Part shown: positions 35,223 to 47,519 of the stretch, piece after piece
Position numbering within the stretch: position 1 is the stretch's first letter
Layout: every line of letters begins with the position of its first letter
Source of the DNA: Fragum whitleyi
Lineage: Eukaryota > Mollusca > Bivalvia > Cardiida > Cardiidae
DNA length: 64,000 nt
Reading direction: 5' to 3'
Assembly (NCBI GenBank): GCA_948146395.1
Contig: OX411551.1
Span: 46,224,796 to 46,288,795, forward strand
Translations under genes and position numbers: made by a program
The notes under the pieces: generated by a model
Databases searched by the model: none
Told to the model about the DNA's origin: nothing
What the model saw: only the letters and a program-made list of their open reading frames with translations

Positions 35223-37426
35223 TGAAAGTACTGATGGTGAACGAACCTGATGGCATTCTAGAGTGGTATATTGAATTCAATTAGAAAAGAAAAATTACGA
35301 ATGTAAAAAAAAGTGGGAAGAATTGTCTTGACAAATTTCCGTATTCGGAAATTTCACTGAAAATTCAAAGAACGTGAAAGAGTGGAAAAATCCTGTAAGA
35401 AAAATATTTGTTAGAATATGAGATGTTACTCTGTGAAAATTTCTTTTACACACTTGAAATAGGTACATTTATTAATTAAACATAAATGGAGAAAACGATT
35501 TAATCCTATCTAAAACTGTCTTTAACTTATATCCAACGGTGTTTGTTTTCACAAAGTAGTTGTTATCAGGTTTAAGCTTATTTCAAGTAAATTTGTTGTA
35601 TTTGTTTTAACTTTTTTAACTATCTTTGTTTCTTCTCAGAGGATGAAAAGGTCTTTGAGTACCAACCAAAGAAACACCTATGAATATCAGTCTGTCCTGA
35701 ACTGTACTCATTGTTTAAAGTTATGATTTGTTAACTTATTAATATTATTTTGAACCATAACCTGAGAGATTAGTTTTTATCATATTTGAAGCCATAACCA
35801 CTTCCGTGGTTGACACTTATGTCGTTATTCAATTTTATAACACTGCAGGATGAAAAATATTTAGGTATAGGTTAAAGGAGGTCTAGTGCCCTATTAGTAT
35901 AATTCATAGATAATTTCTGTTTCAGGTTTAGAAATTAAAGTATAACTTTTTATATTAAACAATTGCTCCATAGTAAATTGCATACTAAAAGTCTTTATAA
36001 ATATTATTTTTGTAACGTAATTTCTACATCAAAAGCGAATCTTATTTAAGAAGTTTATTTTTTAAAGGGAGGTAATAATTGCATGACTATGTCTATGACT
36101 ATTTTTAAGTATAATACAATGTTTTTTTTTCCTTCCGACTTTCTTCCCAAAAAGAATTGAGAATCCTTACAATTGTCGGTTTAATTTTCGCACGAGAACC
36201 TATTGTTTACCTTCAAGAGTTTGGATGCTTGTAAAATCACTCACTATCGATATCTTATTACAGTATTGCGGCTGATATTAGACTTTCTGCTCGGAGCTAG
36301 ATTTTGCTTTAGCTGTAGTTAACCAATTCTAAACGTATTTTGGGAAGGATGGAGCCAGTTTTTATTCATCGATTAAGATTTTTATGATTTCTGTAAAAAA
36401 ACGCAATGACTTTGCCAGAATGATTTAACGACTAAACCCGCCTGTCGAATAGTAAACAAGTGCATGACGGATCTGGTCCCCCCTTGACCACGGCAATATC
36501 TACTCGTCAATTGGAGTGGTATCTAGGGTTGAATATTTAGCTATCATTTATTTAATTTTCAAATGGAATTTTGAATTGATATGGTTTTACAGATTGAAAA
36601 AATGCAAAGTAGAATGGCCCCAATGAAATATCTTCCGTGCCTGTCGCATTTGGTATTCGGCAATTTTCGCTTCTGAGACAGACGAATACAAAACGTCTTC
36701 GCTGGGAATAAGTTCACCGAATATTCGGATGTATCCTTACAAGCCCTACTTCAGCCAACGCAATTTTACAGAAAAATCTTAATAGCGCCGTTCATCCCTA
36801 TTCAAATAAAAGTACAAGAAAGGTTGTACATGTAAAACACATGTCGAATCATTCTTAAAACCCGTCTCGGGACTGACTGTCGCTCGTTGAAAAGTTATGT
36901 AAAACCGCGTTACCGTTTCTAATGACACAAGGTGTCTTGATGTGTCATTCGTCTCAACTCGGCCGATTCCTGTAACCTACATTTAAATCGGAGCCGTCGG
37001 AGATCGCCCGAGTATTGCCGAATGTAAGTTCAAGAGGACATGACCTAAATAAACACGTATTTCCGGCTAATTACTACAAGTTGCACCAGCGAAGGCTTGG
37101 GTCAAAAACATAGTATCTGTCTCTACGGTGTCTAGACACAAACTTTGTTTTTGCTTTAAACTCTCGACAAGCTTACGCCGATCAAAAATTCCCTTGATAA
37201 ACATTGCAAGATCATTTTGTGTTTTTCAAGGATAATTTTCATTATTTTCACTTGTTAAAGAATACTAGTATCACGCAATCAAAGAAAAAAACAGTGATTT
37301 TGGGGAGAAAAATATTGAAAGATACTAAATTGAATATTAAGAGGCGCTACTTTATTTCAAATGTATTAACATCCAACAGGATTTTCCTGACATGGTATAT
37401 AACACTGGTGAACGACGTTCGTTCAC
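35223..37426. other. Anonymous stretch with one possible terminal exon
   Basis: No recognised gene. A pyrimidine-rich run ending CTTCTCAG at 35639 is followed by a short in-frame segment reading DEKVFEYQPKKHL then TGA (35681-35683), which would fit a last exon, but nothing upstream supports it. The 89-codon frame at 37204-37473 is unrecognised and runs into a Helentron fragment. Confidence 0.3.
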
Positions 37427-37755
37427 CAAAAAGGGTCAGTCACCCAAGGAATATTCTTGTAATGTTTCATTGAAATCAGCTTAATGGTTCAGGAGGAGAT
37501 GATGTTCAAAGATTTCAAAATGAAAAAATGCAATGCCCTGCCATGCCCATATTTATGGGCCAATGAAAATTTAGCGAACAATTTTTAAAGAGGGTCACCC
37601 AAGGAACATTCTGACAAAGTTTCATTGAAATTGACCCAGTGGTTTAGGAGAAGAAGAAGTTTTTAAGATTGTTAACAACGGACTACGCACAACAGACTTA
37701 AGGTCACTCTAAAAGCTCCCCTTAAGCATGTTGTGCTCAGGTGAGCTAAAAATGG
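37427..37755 (+). mobile_element. Helentron-like element, 3' part only
   Basis: Two units (GTTTCATTGAAAT(C/T)) of the family seen at 34758-35222, a short remnant tail and the 3' hairpin (about 37714-37747) ending GTGCTCAGGTGAGCT. 5' end missing. Confidence 0.78.
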
Positions 37756-37989
37756 TGTTGTGCAAAAGTTAAGGGAGTTTTCCCCAACTTTGATAGGTGT
37801 GCACTGTGCTGCCCACCTTTGTCTTCTTGCTACATCACAAGGTTCTAGTTCTATCCCAGAAGTTGCAGCCTTCAATAAGACAGTTTCAAATATTTACTTC
37901 TATTTCTCAAATTCGGCTTTGAATTAAAACAAGTTAGCTGAAATACAATCCATAATGCAGTTACTGAATTTTCGTAATATTCACTCAGT

Positions 37990-38750
37990 CAGGTCATTGT
38001 CTTTGCACCCTCTCTGGTCACTGCTCTAGAACACGAGGCCACTTGTAACAGTGTTGCTAAGGGACTACTACATGAAGTTGAGCAGTACAAATTTATTGGA
38101 CCCACATGTTGATGGACATTTTGCCTTTCATGGGCAGGCTTAGTAAAGTATTTCAGTCCAACATTATAGACTTTACCAAAATTTGACCAGCTAGATGTGA
38201 AAAAAAAAAATTGTCAGAGAAATATTGATGCATTTGATGGGTTTGATTTTTATGATAGGGTTTTCGGAGTCAGATGATATATTTAATGTGAAACATACAA
38301 GTTTGAAATACATAGATATTCAGAAAAAAATTGGTTTCAAATGTCTTCCAACAGAAAGTAAGCAATATTGTAGATAATCTTAGATGTAGATTCAATGAGC
38401 TTGGTAAATTAGAATTGCTCAGTATACTTGATCCTTTTGTAATAAGAAAGAATGAATCATGTCTAGCCACCTTAGGAAAAAATGAAATTATTACCCTTGG
38501 AAAACATTTTGATTTAGACTGTGAAGTCTGGATCAGAATTCTCTACTTATTAAAGACATATAATAGGAAGTTGCAAAGACATGGATTTCAATGAGGTTGC
38601 TGTGAAAATCATGAAAGAATAGGATGCATTATGCCATATATATGCAAATGTCTGAAAATATGTTGTGTAATTCCTGTGTGTAGTGCTTCATGTGAACACA
38701 TTTTTTCAACTCAAAACAGAATTACCAGGGTTGTTAAAAAATTATACTGA
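37990..38750 (+). pseudogene. hAT-like transposase pseudogene (ZNF862-type C-terminal half)
   Basis: Coding-like segments in several frames: about 38006-38100 (SLVTALEHEATCNSVAKGLL), then after a frameshift LMDILPFMGRLSKVFQSNII, then 38331-38594 (QKVSNIVDNLRCRFNELGKL and LLSILDPF), and finally about 38665-38738 (IPVCSASCEHIFSTQNRITR). The order and content resemble the C-terminal half of hAT-family transposases related to the ZNF862/KIAA1586-like proteins, including the terminal dimerisation region. Catalytic N-terminal half and zinc finger are not seen. Frameshifts and stops make it a pseudogene. The last block is duplicated at 34565-34757. Confidence 0.65.
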
Positions 38751-39632
38751 CTTTGCCTAGCAAAATTTTTGTTTTTAAGCAATTATACAAAATTTGGTAT
38801 CATTTGCTGTCTGAATTCAATCCATAAGTGACTATGTAAAATCGATAAAATTCTCGAACACAATGCACGCCCATTTGCCATATAAAATGCCATGGTAACA
38901 TGTACCCAGCGCAGTAAATAAAATACCTCATTCATTTAGCCGTCTTTAATAAATATTTTTTCTCTTTTGTCAGTTGAAAACTTGAGGAAAAAATTATTTA
39001 GTTGCAGGAATAGGTATAATGTATGCCCTGTCTTAATTTGAAGTAATTTGGCTGTAAAGTTTTTCGATAAGGCTCGTTTATAGTGACAGGGTGAACGCTC
39101 AAAACGCTTCACACGACGTCATCAGACCGCTTGGAATTAAGACCAATAATTCTTTCTTTTCTGAAATGCAGAAGGAATACCTAAAATACTTACCGTAGAT
39201 TCTCACTCATAAGTCGAGAAAAAAGCAGTTCAAAATTTGATTCAAAAATTGTCGATCAAAGGGGTCATATGAACAGGCCTTCCTGTTAATCTTGACAAAA
39301 TCCTTGACTGACGTCTAGTATTCTTATCATCGTAAATCTGGTTTATTTGTCTCATTGAATATGCGTCATTAATGCCTCTACTGCAAGTAATTTACAATGT
39401 GTGTAATCAATAGATTTGAAGTACACATGTTTACAAACCATGACATAAGGTCACCAGACCTGTCATAAATCAGCAGAAGCGATATCATTGATCTTATTGG
39501 TCAGAGGGATGTTACCCGTGCATTGAGAAGGCGAAGTTTGGGTCCATAAGAATGTGGGTCTGTCTACCTGTCAATTAAGTGTAAATTGATCGCTAAACTA
39601 ATAATGATTACGCAAATGAAGTTAATAATTAA
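38751..39632. other. Non-coding stretch, nothing recognised
   Basis: AT-rich, no credible frames or repeats noted apart from the end of the block shared with 34.7 kb (to about 38784). Confidence 0.4.
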
Positions 39633-40572
39633 GGTTCATGTAAAGTGTTTGAGACCCAATATTTAGGGCACTTCATTAGCCAAGAAAAAGCAGTATGTCC
39701 AGGTATATTATATATCAAAATGAAGCTATTCATGAGCACAAGCAGTTAGGCAACATAAGACCGCCATAGCTATAGCGGTATAGCCAAAACATTGTGGAAA
39801 AGGGTCATTTTGTACAGAACAAGCAACTGCATGACGGTTGCATACAATTGCCCCGTATTTTAACAAAGTACAGTCTGAAGTACCATCCAGGTAGTGCTAC
39901 AACCTTAGATATAAAACTCAAGTCTCAAAAGGCTCTTTTGAAACAATCAATTTCCGTTTATTTTGTCAACATACATGTCAAACCGGTTTGGTCTGTTTTC
40001 AAAATAGATGCAAGGTATGGTGCAACATCACACCATAATATTGTGAAATATTTTCTGCATTTTATTTCAAATTATAGGGTTTTTTTATTCAATGATCTAC
40101 AATATTACTATATATTTATCATTCTGTGAAATAGAAATTGATATATTGCAAAATAACCTTACAGGTATATAAACAATTAATGTCTATTTATGTTGTGATA
40201 ACACACCATACCCTAAAAAGATCTACACGTTTACAAAATTAGAATGACATATATGACATATGTGTTTATAAAATAAGTCAAAATAAATTGCTTGCATAAC
40301 TAAGTTTTGGGGCTGAGTTTTATACCAATGGTTGTAGCACTACCTGGATGGTACTTTAGGCTAGACTTTGTTAAAATATGAACCAATTTTATCCAACAGT
40401 CATGCAGTTTCTTGTTCTGTACAAAATGACCCTTTTCCACAATGTTTTGGCTATATCCCTATAGTTATAACAGTCTGTTTTTCAACTGCTTGTGCTCATA
40501 TTCCTGGACATACTGCTTTTTCTTGGCAAATGAATGCCCTTAAAATTGTGTCTCAAACACTTTACATGAACC
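39633..40572. mobile_element. 940-bp fold-back MITE flanked by TTAA
   Basis: Long imperfect inverted arms (39633-39905 and 40330-40572, about 240-270 bp) start GGTTCATGTAAAGTGTTTGA and end in the inverse. TTAA lies on both sides (39629-39632, 40573-40576). Example internal match: AAGGGTCATTTTGTACAGAA against its complement at about 40416-40435. TTAA target duplication points to piggyBac or Kolobok-type transposases acting in trans. The 111-codon frame inside crosses arm and loop and is not considered a gene. Confidence 0.85.
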
Positions 40573-40576
40573 TTAA

Positions 40577-41216
40577 TTAATGAATCATGTCTAAGAGAAA
40601 ACAGACTGTTTACGATAATGGGTTTAAGATTTGCGTTATTGAATGCAAGCCGATAATTCAAACAATTTTGGTTAATTAAAAAGTACAAAACATAATGGTC
40701 ACGATACCTAAAGCAAAGTAGATCTTTAAAAATCGGGAACCAACATTCTGTTTACGATGGATACATTTTTAGGCTTCTCTTCATTTTCAAAATAAGTTTG
40801 AACGGGAAACAAATGATGATTTTAGGTAAATAGATTTACTGAATAAATGTAAATCAATGTACAATTTATCCTTTTCAAAAATCGCTTTTTGTATAGTCAG
40901 GTATCTGTTCTGAAGTCGGCAAATTTTTTCAACTTGGACCAGCCAAAATATTTGTTATCTAGTTAACTGGTTTAGGAGGAGAAGATGTTTAAAGAAATTG
41001 TGGACGACCGACGACGGACATTGCATGTTCACAATAGCTCACCTTGAGCACTTTGTTTACTTTCTCGTTGATAATGAACAAAAATTAATGAAAAAAAGGT
41101 AACGCTTAGAGTTCATTTTCGAAACAATTGTGGGGCTTTGTCAGCTCAGTCATTTTCAAGCCCTAGTACTTATTACATAATGCTAGACAATGGTGATTTG
41201 CGAAAAAATTATTTTA
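40577..41216. other. Non-coding, with a Helentron 3'-end scrap
   Basis: 40960-41058 contains GTTTAGGAGGAGAAGATGTT, a CGACCGACGACGGACA tail and AGCTCACCTTGAGCACTTTG, that is, the 3' end of a GAGGACC-type Helentron broken in the middle of its hairpin. The rest is unassigned. Confidence 0.6.
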
Positions 41217-42631
41217 CAAACACGAGGGCCATTGGCCCTTAAGCGCTCACCTGAGGCATATAGTTTACAAAGGAAGCAAAGTGCCGACACTACTTATTTG
41301 AAATTCATTACTGGCTTAACAAAAGTCAAAGATATCAAAATGACATTCATTTGAGACAAATATACTGCCCCTAGAGTGCTCACAAGGTTTTTCTAAAATT
41401 TGACTCCCCTTGACCCCATTTTGACCCAACTTGACCAAATTTTGATCTGGACCGAGATTTGATGGAGACAAACATTCTGACCAAGTTTCAAGACATTTGG
41501 GCCAAAAATGTGGCCTCTAGAGTGCACACAAGTTTTTTTTAAATTTGACCCCTTGACCCAATTTTTGACCCCACTTGACCCAATTTTGATCTAGACAGAA
41601 ATTTGATGGAGACAAACATTCTGATCAAGTTTCAGGAAATTTGGGCCAAAAATCTGGTCTCTAAAGTGCACACAAGGTTTTTCTAAAATTTGGCCCCTTG
41701 ACCCCATTTTTGACCCCATTGACCCAATTTTGAACTTGACCAAAATTTGATGGAGACACACATTCTGACCAAGTTTCAAGACATTTGGGCCAAAAATGTG
41801 GCCCCTAGAGTGCACATAAGGTTTTTCTAAAATTTGACCCTTGACCCCATTTTTGACCCCACTTGACCCAATTTTGAAATTGTGCGAGATTTGATGGATA
41901 CAAACATTCTGACCAAATTTCAAGACATTTGGACCAAAAATGTGGCCTCTAAAGTGCCCACAAGGTTTTTCTCAAATTTGTCCCCTTGACCCCATTTTGA
42001 CCAAACTTGACCCAATTTCGAACTTGACCGAGATTTAATAGAAACAAAGATCCTGACCAAGTTTCAAGACATTTGGGCCAAAAATGTGGCCCCTAGAGTG
42101 CACATAAGGTTTTTCTAAAATTTGACCCTTGACCCCAATTTTTGACCCCACTTGACCCAATTTCAAACTTTTCCGAGATTTGATGGAAACAAATATTCTG
42201 ACCAAGTTTCTAGACATTTGGGCCAAAAATCTGGTCTCTAGAGTGCACACAAGCTTTTGCTAAAATTTGACCCCTTGACCCCATTTTTGACCCCACTTGA
42301 CCCAATTTAGTACTTGACCGAGATTTAATGCTGACAAACTTTCTGACCAAGTTTCAAGACATTTGGGCCAAAAATGTGGCCCCTAGAGTGCATACAAGGT
42401 TTTTCTTAAATTTGACCCCTTGACCCCATTTTTGACCCCACTTGACCCAATTTCGAACTTGTCCGTGATTTGATGGAGACAATCATTCTGACCAAGTTTC
42501 AAGACATTTGGGCCAAAAATGTGGCCTCTAGAGTGCACACAAGGTAAAGTTTGACGACGGACGACGGATGATGGACAGCAGCCCATCACAATAGCTCACC
42601 TTGAGCACTTTGTGCTCAGGTGAGCTTAAAA
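41217..42631 (+). mobile_element. Helentron-like element, about eight units near 145 bp
   Basis: 5' end CACGAGGGCCATTGGCCC with subterminal GCGCTCACCTGAG. Units contain TGACCCCATTTTTGACCCCA and CTCTAGAGTGCACACAAGG. GACGACGGACGAC tail (about 42552-42575). 3' hairpin 42593-42626 ending GTGCTCAGGTGAGC. Clearly related to 29541-31684 but with diverged unit sequence. Minus-strand frames are repeat translations. Confidence 0.9.
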
Positions 42632-42786
42632 CAATATTGTTCAGTGTTTAGATGTAAAATAAATGGAAAAGTGCAAGCAATTTACACTCCACTTGAACCA
42701 CAACCAGAACCAAGTAAAGTAGTCATTTTTTAATTGTTATTACGCAAAACCAATTAAGGATACAAGTTACTGAAAAAGAGTAAAGT

Positions 42787-43278
42787 GGTTGGGAGATGGG
42801 GGTTTGCAAAGTCAACATGCAATTGAAGAATATATAGGCCAATTTCCGGGTTTGGCACCTTATGGCAATTCAAAGACGGAAAAATCTGAATATTTGAGGA
42901 CACGTGACTACGTTTTGGAAGAAGCCAGCGAACTTTTATGTCAAAAAAGACCCAAAATGGTCTATGAACAATTGCAAGAAAGGTATGACGAGATTGAAAG
43001 ACCAACTTGTCTTCAATAACTCCGCGATAAAAAAAATATGAAAAACAAGATGTGTTTGTGAAACACGAATGCCCACGTAACAGCATTTTTTTCAAAGTTT
43101 GACCTTGACAAATGACCTTGACCTTGTCACATGACCTTGACTTTGGTACGAGCGGATGCGGATCATTGAGATCTATCATCATGCCAAATATTAGCTTTGT
43201 ATCTTGAATAGACTTGAAGATATTGGCAAGGTTAAGTTTTCGGACAGACAGACCGACAGACGGACGGACAGACAGATG

Positions 43279-43310
<32 letters not shown>

Positions 43311-43460
43311 GACATGAGTAAAACAATATGCCCCTGATCTATCGATGCGGGGGCATAATAATAAGTGCTAGCCCAAACAATTTAAATCGAATAATATTGC
43401 TGACAACATTCAAACTCTAGATAGTATGGTTACGCAAAGCCATCCTAAAAGGCACGGTAA
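42787..43460 (+). pseudogene. Transposase-like protein pseudogene, N-terminal part
   Basis: 42787-43043 reads coding-like: first ATG 42789, EEYIGQFPGLAPYGN, then LCQKRPKMVYEQLQERYDEI and a TAA where a CAA codon would fit (43017), continuing LRDKKN. A Helentron-like element (43044-43360) interrupts. About 43372-43458 continues with PKQFKSNNIADNIQTLDSMV before another stop. The block order resembles, from memory, the N-terminal part of multicopy MULE-like proteins common in bivalve genomes; I cannot confirm that. At least one substitution stop plus the insertion make it dead. Confidence 0.45.
43044..43360 (+). mobile_element. Short Helentron-like element (AACAAGATGTG family), copy 2
   Basis: Same family as 18288-18570: identical start, TGACCTTG-rich unit, long GACA/GACG tail (about 43244-43311), terminal inverse of ATGCCC(C)ACG. 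Inserted in a transposase-like pseudogene. The 190-codon minus-strand frame is read through this repeat. Confidence 0.88.
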
Positions 43461-43733
43461 ATAGGCCATTTAGAAAGAATTTTATTTCTTCAGATTGGTC
43501 AAACAAATACTGTGATTCCATATATCACGTGCTCAAATCAGCAATTGACTGGAAATCAAAATCTTTAGTAGAGCTTACAACTATCCTTGAGCAGCTAGTA
43601 AATGGGCAATACAGGGACAAGTGTGGTGCTCTTTTGGGTACAGGAGAATTTCAGTTAGCCCAAACCCACAGACATTTTCAAATGACAAAGAGTGATTGGA
43701 TAGAGAAAACCAAAGACCAACGAGACAAAGTAT
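43461..43733 (+). pseudogene. Transposase-like protein pseudogene, C-terminal part
   Basis: A frame through 43490-43733 (SSDWSNKYCDSIYHVLKSAI then LVELTTILEQLVNGQYRDKC, TGEFQLAQTHRHFQMTKSDW) is well balanced and coding-like. It ends at a Helentron-like insertion. I read it as the C-terminal part of the same pseudogene, with the catalytic middle deleted; the middle is nowhere in the window. Confidence 0.45.
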
Positions 43734-45313
43734 TACAAGAGGACCATGATGGTCCTAGATCGCTCACCTGACTCTAATTGATCACTTGAACATCACATCA
43801 AGTAAAAAGGCAGATGTCTTAAAGAAGATATTTTTTACATAAAACCAAGTTTCACCAAGTTTGGGCCATATTTGTGGCCATTAGACTTATTTCAAGTAGT
43901 TATCATTAAGACTCCTTTTCCTGTGATATGGCATGAATCCTTCCCATTTTCAACAGAGTTCATTCTTGTGACCTTTCAAACATTTTGACCAAGTTTTGTG
44001 AAGATTGGACTATATTTGTTGCGTCTGGAGCTCTAAAAAGAAAATTGTCATTAAAGCCCCTTTTCGCGTGATATGGCACAGATCCTTCCCATTTTCAAAA
44101 GAGTTCATCCTCATGACCTAACAAACATTCTGACCACATTTCATGATGATTGGACCATATTTGTGGCTTCTAGAGTGTAAACAAAAAAAATGTCATTAAG
44201 GCCCCTTTTCCCGTGATATGGCATGGATCCTTCCCATTTTAAATAGGGTTCATCTTTGAGACCTAGCAAACATTCTGACTAAGTTTCATGAAGATTGGAC
44301 CATATTTGTGGCCACTAGAGTGTAAACAAGAAAATTGTCATTAAGGCCCCTTTTCCCGTGATATGGCATGGATCCTTCCCATTTTCAATAGGGTTCATCC
44401 TTGTGACCTTACCAACATTCTGACCAAGTTTCATGAAGATTGGACCATATTTCCGGCCTCTAGAGTGTAAACAAGAAAATTGTCTTTTAGGCCCCTTTTC
44501 CCGTGATATGGCATGGATCCTTCCCAATTTTGATAGGGTTAATCCTTGCAAGCTGGAGAACATTCTGACAAAGTTTCATGATGATTGGACCATATTTGTG
44601 GCCTCTAGAGTGTAAACAAGAAAATTGTCTTTAAGGCCCCTTTTCCCGGGATATGGCACAGATCCTTCCCATTTTCAATAGGGTTCATCCTTGTGACCTT
44701 ACCAACATTCTGACCAAGTTTCATGATGATTGGACCATATTAGTAGCCTCTAGAGTGTAAACAAGAAAATTGTCTTTTAGGCCCCTTTTCCCTTGATATG
44801 ACACGGAATCTTCCCATCTTCGATAGGGTTCATCCTTGCAACCTGGAGAACATTCTGACAAAGTTGCATAATGATTGGACCATTTTTGTGGCCTCTAGAG
44901 TGTAAACAAGAAAATTGTCTTTAAGGCCCCTTTTCCCGTGATATGGCACAGATCCTTCTTATTTTCGATAGGGTTCATCCTTGTGACCTGGAAAACATTC
45001 TGACCAAGTTTCATGATGATTGGACCATATTTGTGGCCTCTAGAGTGTAAACAAGAAAATTGTCTTTTAGGCCCCTTTTCCCTTGATATGACACGGAATC
45101 TTCCCATTTTCAATAGGGTTCATCCTTGCGACCTGGAGAACATTCTGACAAAGTTTCATAATGATTGGTCCATATTTGTGGCCTCTAGAGTGTAAACACC
45201 TTAATTGTTGACGTCTGACGACGCACGACGGACGACGGACGACGCACGACGGACGACGGACATCCAATGATCACAAAAGCTCACCTTGAGCACGATGTGC
45301 TCAGGTGAGCTAA
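43734..45313 (+). mobile_element. Helentron-like element, nine units of about 146 bp
   Basis: 5' end ACAAGAGGACCATGATGGTC with GCTCACCTGA. Units marked by AAGGCCCCTTTTCCCGTGAT and CTCTAGAGTGTAAACAAGAA repeat from about 44040 to 45200. CGACGGACGACGCACG tail (45209-45261). 3' hairpin 45278-45311. Complete architecture. Several minus-strand frames in register are repeat translations. Confidence 0.92.
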
Positions 45314-45669
45314 AAAAAAATTCATTATATCCAAAATGACAAAGGGATCTTAACTTCGACTGACAGCCAAGACCTACATCAAAGCGCCATGCACCCATGG
45401 ACGAAAACAAGGACAGAGAAAGAGGTATTAATGAAAGAACGGGATCAAGCGAAAATTCAAGATTGACTAAATCCTTAATTTAAGCTAAACAATATGTTAC
45501 GGTTAAGTGTCGATTTGCCTAAAATCGTTTCGCCCGTTCCGGTGTGGGGACAACCGTTGCATGTATGTTAAATGCACCATCTAGACATGCATATTAATGA
45601 TATAAATTGATTCAATATTTAATTACCGTAAGTCAATCAAATGTATTTAAAACTGCATGAAATGGTTTA
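45314..45669. other. Non-coding stretch, nothing recognised
   Basis: No credible gene. The short frame immediately right of the Helentron (CAGCCAAGACCTACATC region) could be the far side of the interrupted pseudogene but is not recognisable. Confidence 0.35.
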
Positions 45670-46570
45670 GAGCAGTATCAATTTTCATATCTACATGTGT
45701 TTCAGTGTTTATTTTCTCAGCTTAACATTGCTATTCTAGTATATCATTAAAAATGTTATCAAAATATTGTATCCTGTTAATTTTTTGTATTTTTCATACA
45801 TGTGATATTTACTTATGTCAAAAAAGACATAAATATACAAGAGTTTTATGGTCGAATATATGTTTGACAATTTACTTCGACATTTACCGCTATTTCATAT
45901 ACATAAATATTTTTGTTCATTCGTCTTCACTACTGTGATTATATTCTAAATATCTTACATCTGAAAATTGAAATATCTATCTTTTTGTTGGAACACTATT
46001 GTGATTTAGCCTTAGATTGATATAAAACTAGGTACAGGGATATATATTACTGAAACACACGTAGCGTCTCAACTAAAGATTGGTGAAAGTGAGTTTCAGT
46101 ATATCCAATAACGCTGTGTATCGATTTTTATATGTACATGCGTTTCAGTGTTTATTTTCCAAGCTTTACATTTCAATTCTACTTCATCATTTAAAAACGT
46201 TATCAAAAATGTTGTATCCTGTTAATATTTTGCATTCTTTATACATGTGATATTTACTTATGTCAAAAAAATTATACACAAGTTTATGGTAGAATATATG
46301 TTTGTTATAGTTTACTTTAGGACATTTACCTCCTTTTCATATACATGAACATTTTTCTTTGTTAGCTTACAGTATTGTGAATTTTTAATAACATTTTATA
46401 CCCTAAAACATATATATCTTATTGTTGGAACAATATAGTAAATTAGCCCTGCGTTGGTAAAAAAGATCGGTACGATGAGATATTATTTACTGAAACCCAT
46501 TCAGATATCACCGTGTATCGATTTTGATATCGCATGCGTTTCAGTGTTTACTTTCCCAGTTAAACTTTGC
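45670..46570. repeat. Diverged tandem duplication, period about 400-440 bp
   Basis: GTTTCAGTGTTTATTTTC-type phrases start at about 45699, 46142 and 46538. Between the first two, long stretches align (ATACATGTGATATTTACTTA, GAATATATGTTTG, TTGTTGGAACA). The third copy is partial. AT-rich, no coding capacity. Might be a satellite seed or a duplicated AT-rich element. Confidence 0.75.
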
Positions 46571-47519
46571 TATTCAGTATTCAAAGATAATAGATATCTA
46601 GATTACATCAAAGATTTTTAAACGTAAGAATTGGTGGGTTATTACCACTTCGAAACCCTTGATGAAAAACACCAATTACCTAAGTTTCATGATGGTCCAT
46701 TTGTTCCCGTTCCTGTGCGTTTCATTTTTTCTACATACGTAAAAGATCTGCTTATGTATGCGCACATTTTAATTTATAAATGAAAGATGTATGTAACATT
46801 TTCAAATAAACAATTATGTTCACTAACATTTGATTTGTTATGTTTTCGTCTTTTATATACTGAAATAAGAAATGGTGCAATTATCGTATACAGTTAATTT
46901 CAAGGCCAAATATGGTCTCAGTTCACATGTGAATTATGCCAAATGTGAACATGATCTTGGTCATAAGACGCATGCTTCTATTCTTCCATGGACAGAACTA
47001 CTTTTGAATGGACGCCTGTTCTTCACAGTCCAGTGCACAAACCAACGTATGTCATGTGATTGCTGGCACGCAATTACAGTAAAACTTTTGATGTTATTTT
47101 AAAGATTCAATGATCAAGCAATTTTTTAATGTTTAAACAGCTGACACGCACAGACTGAGCAAAATGCACTCCGCATCAGTAAATCTGTCAAATAATCAAT
47201 CTATAGGTGTATTTTGTAAACTGAGCTCTGACATTGGCGATGAGTCCATTATCATAGGTAAATCAGGTATAAGTAAAAAGCAAATGATAGGAATTTAACC
47301 TTACCCCTTCACTGCAATTATGAAAGTACATGTTTGAGTGACCCTTACGTTTTAAGACGAGCAATAACATTGGTTTAAAAGGTAAATTGTAAACTTACTT
47401 AATGTGCTATTTAAACCCTGTTTTATCTATTTCGAACAAATGGCACGAGAATCTAGCAGTAAAAAGTTGATTTCACTGCTCACCGCACAAAATCTACCTA
47501 TACCTGTATTGCATGCGAT
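46571..47519. other. Non-coding stretch, nothing recognised
   Basis: A 76-codon frame at 46872-47102 is unrecognised; composition is not convincing. ATGGTCTCAGTTCACATGTG near 46911 resembles the ends of the repeats just downstream. Confidence 0.35.

Noticed and set aside
35640..35683. Definite terminal exon ending in EYQPKKHL
   Set aside because: Only 14 codons, with no upstream exon in a matching phase that I can defend; kept only as a remark in the gap description.
39794..40129. 111-codon frame as a gene
   Set aside because: It spans an inverted arm and the loop of a fold-back element and lacks any recognisable motif.
42754..43326. 190-codon minus-strand frame rich in Cys/Ser/Val-Cys-Leu-Ser repeats
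   Set aside because: Its start is the translated GACA/GACG tail of a short Helentron and it runs antisense to the more convincing pseudogene frame.
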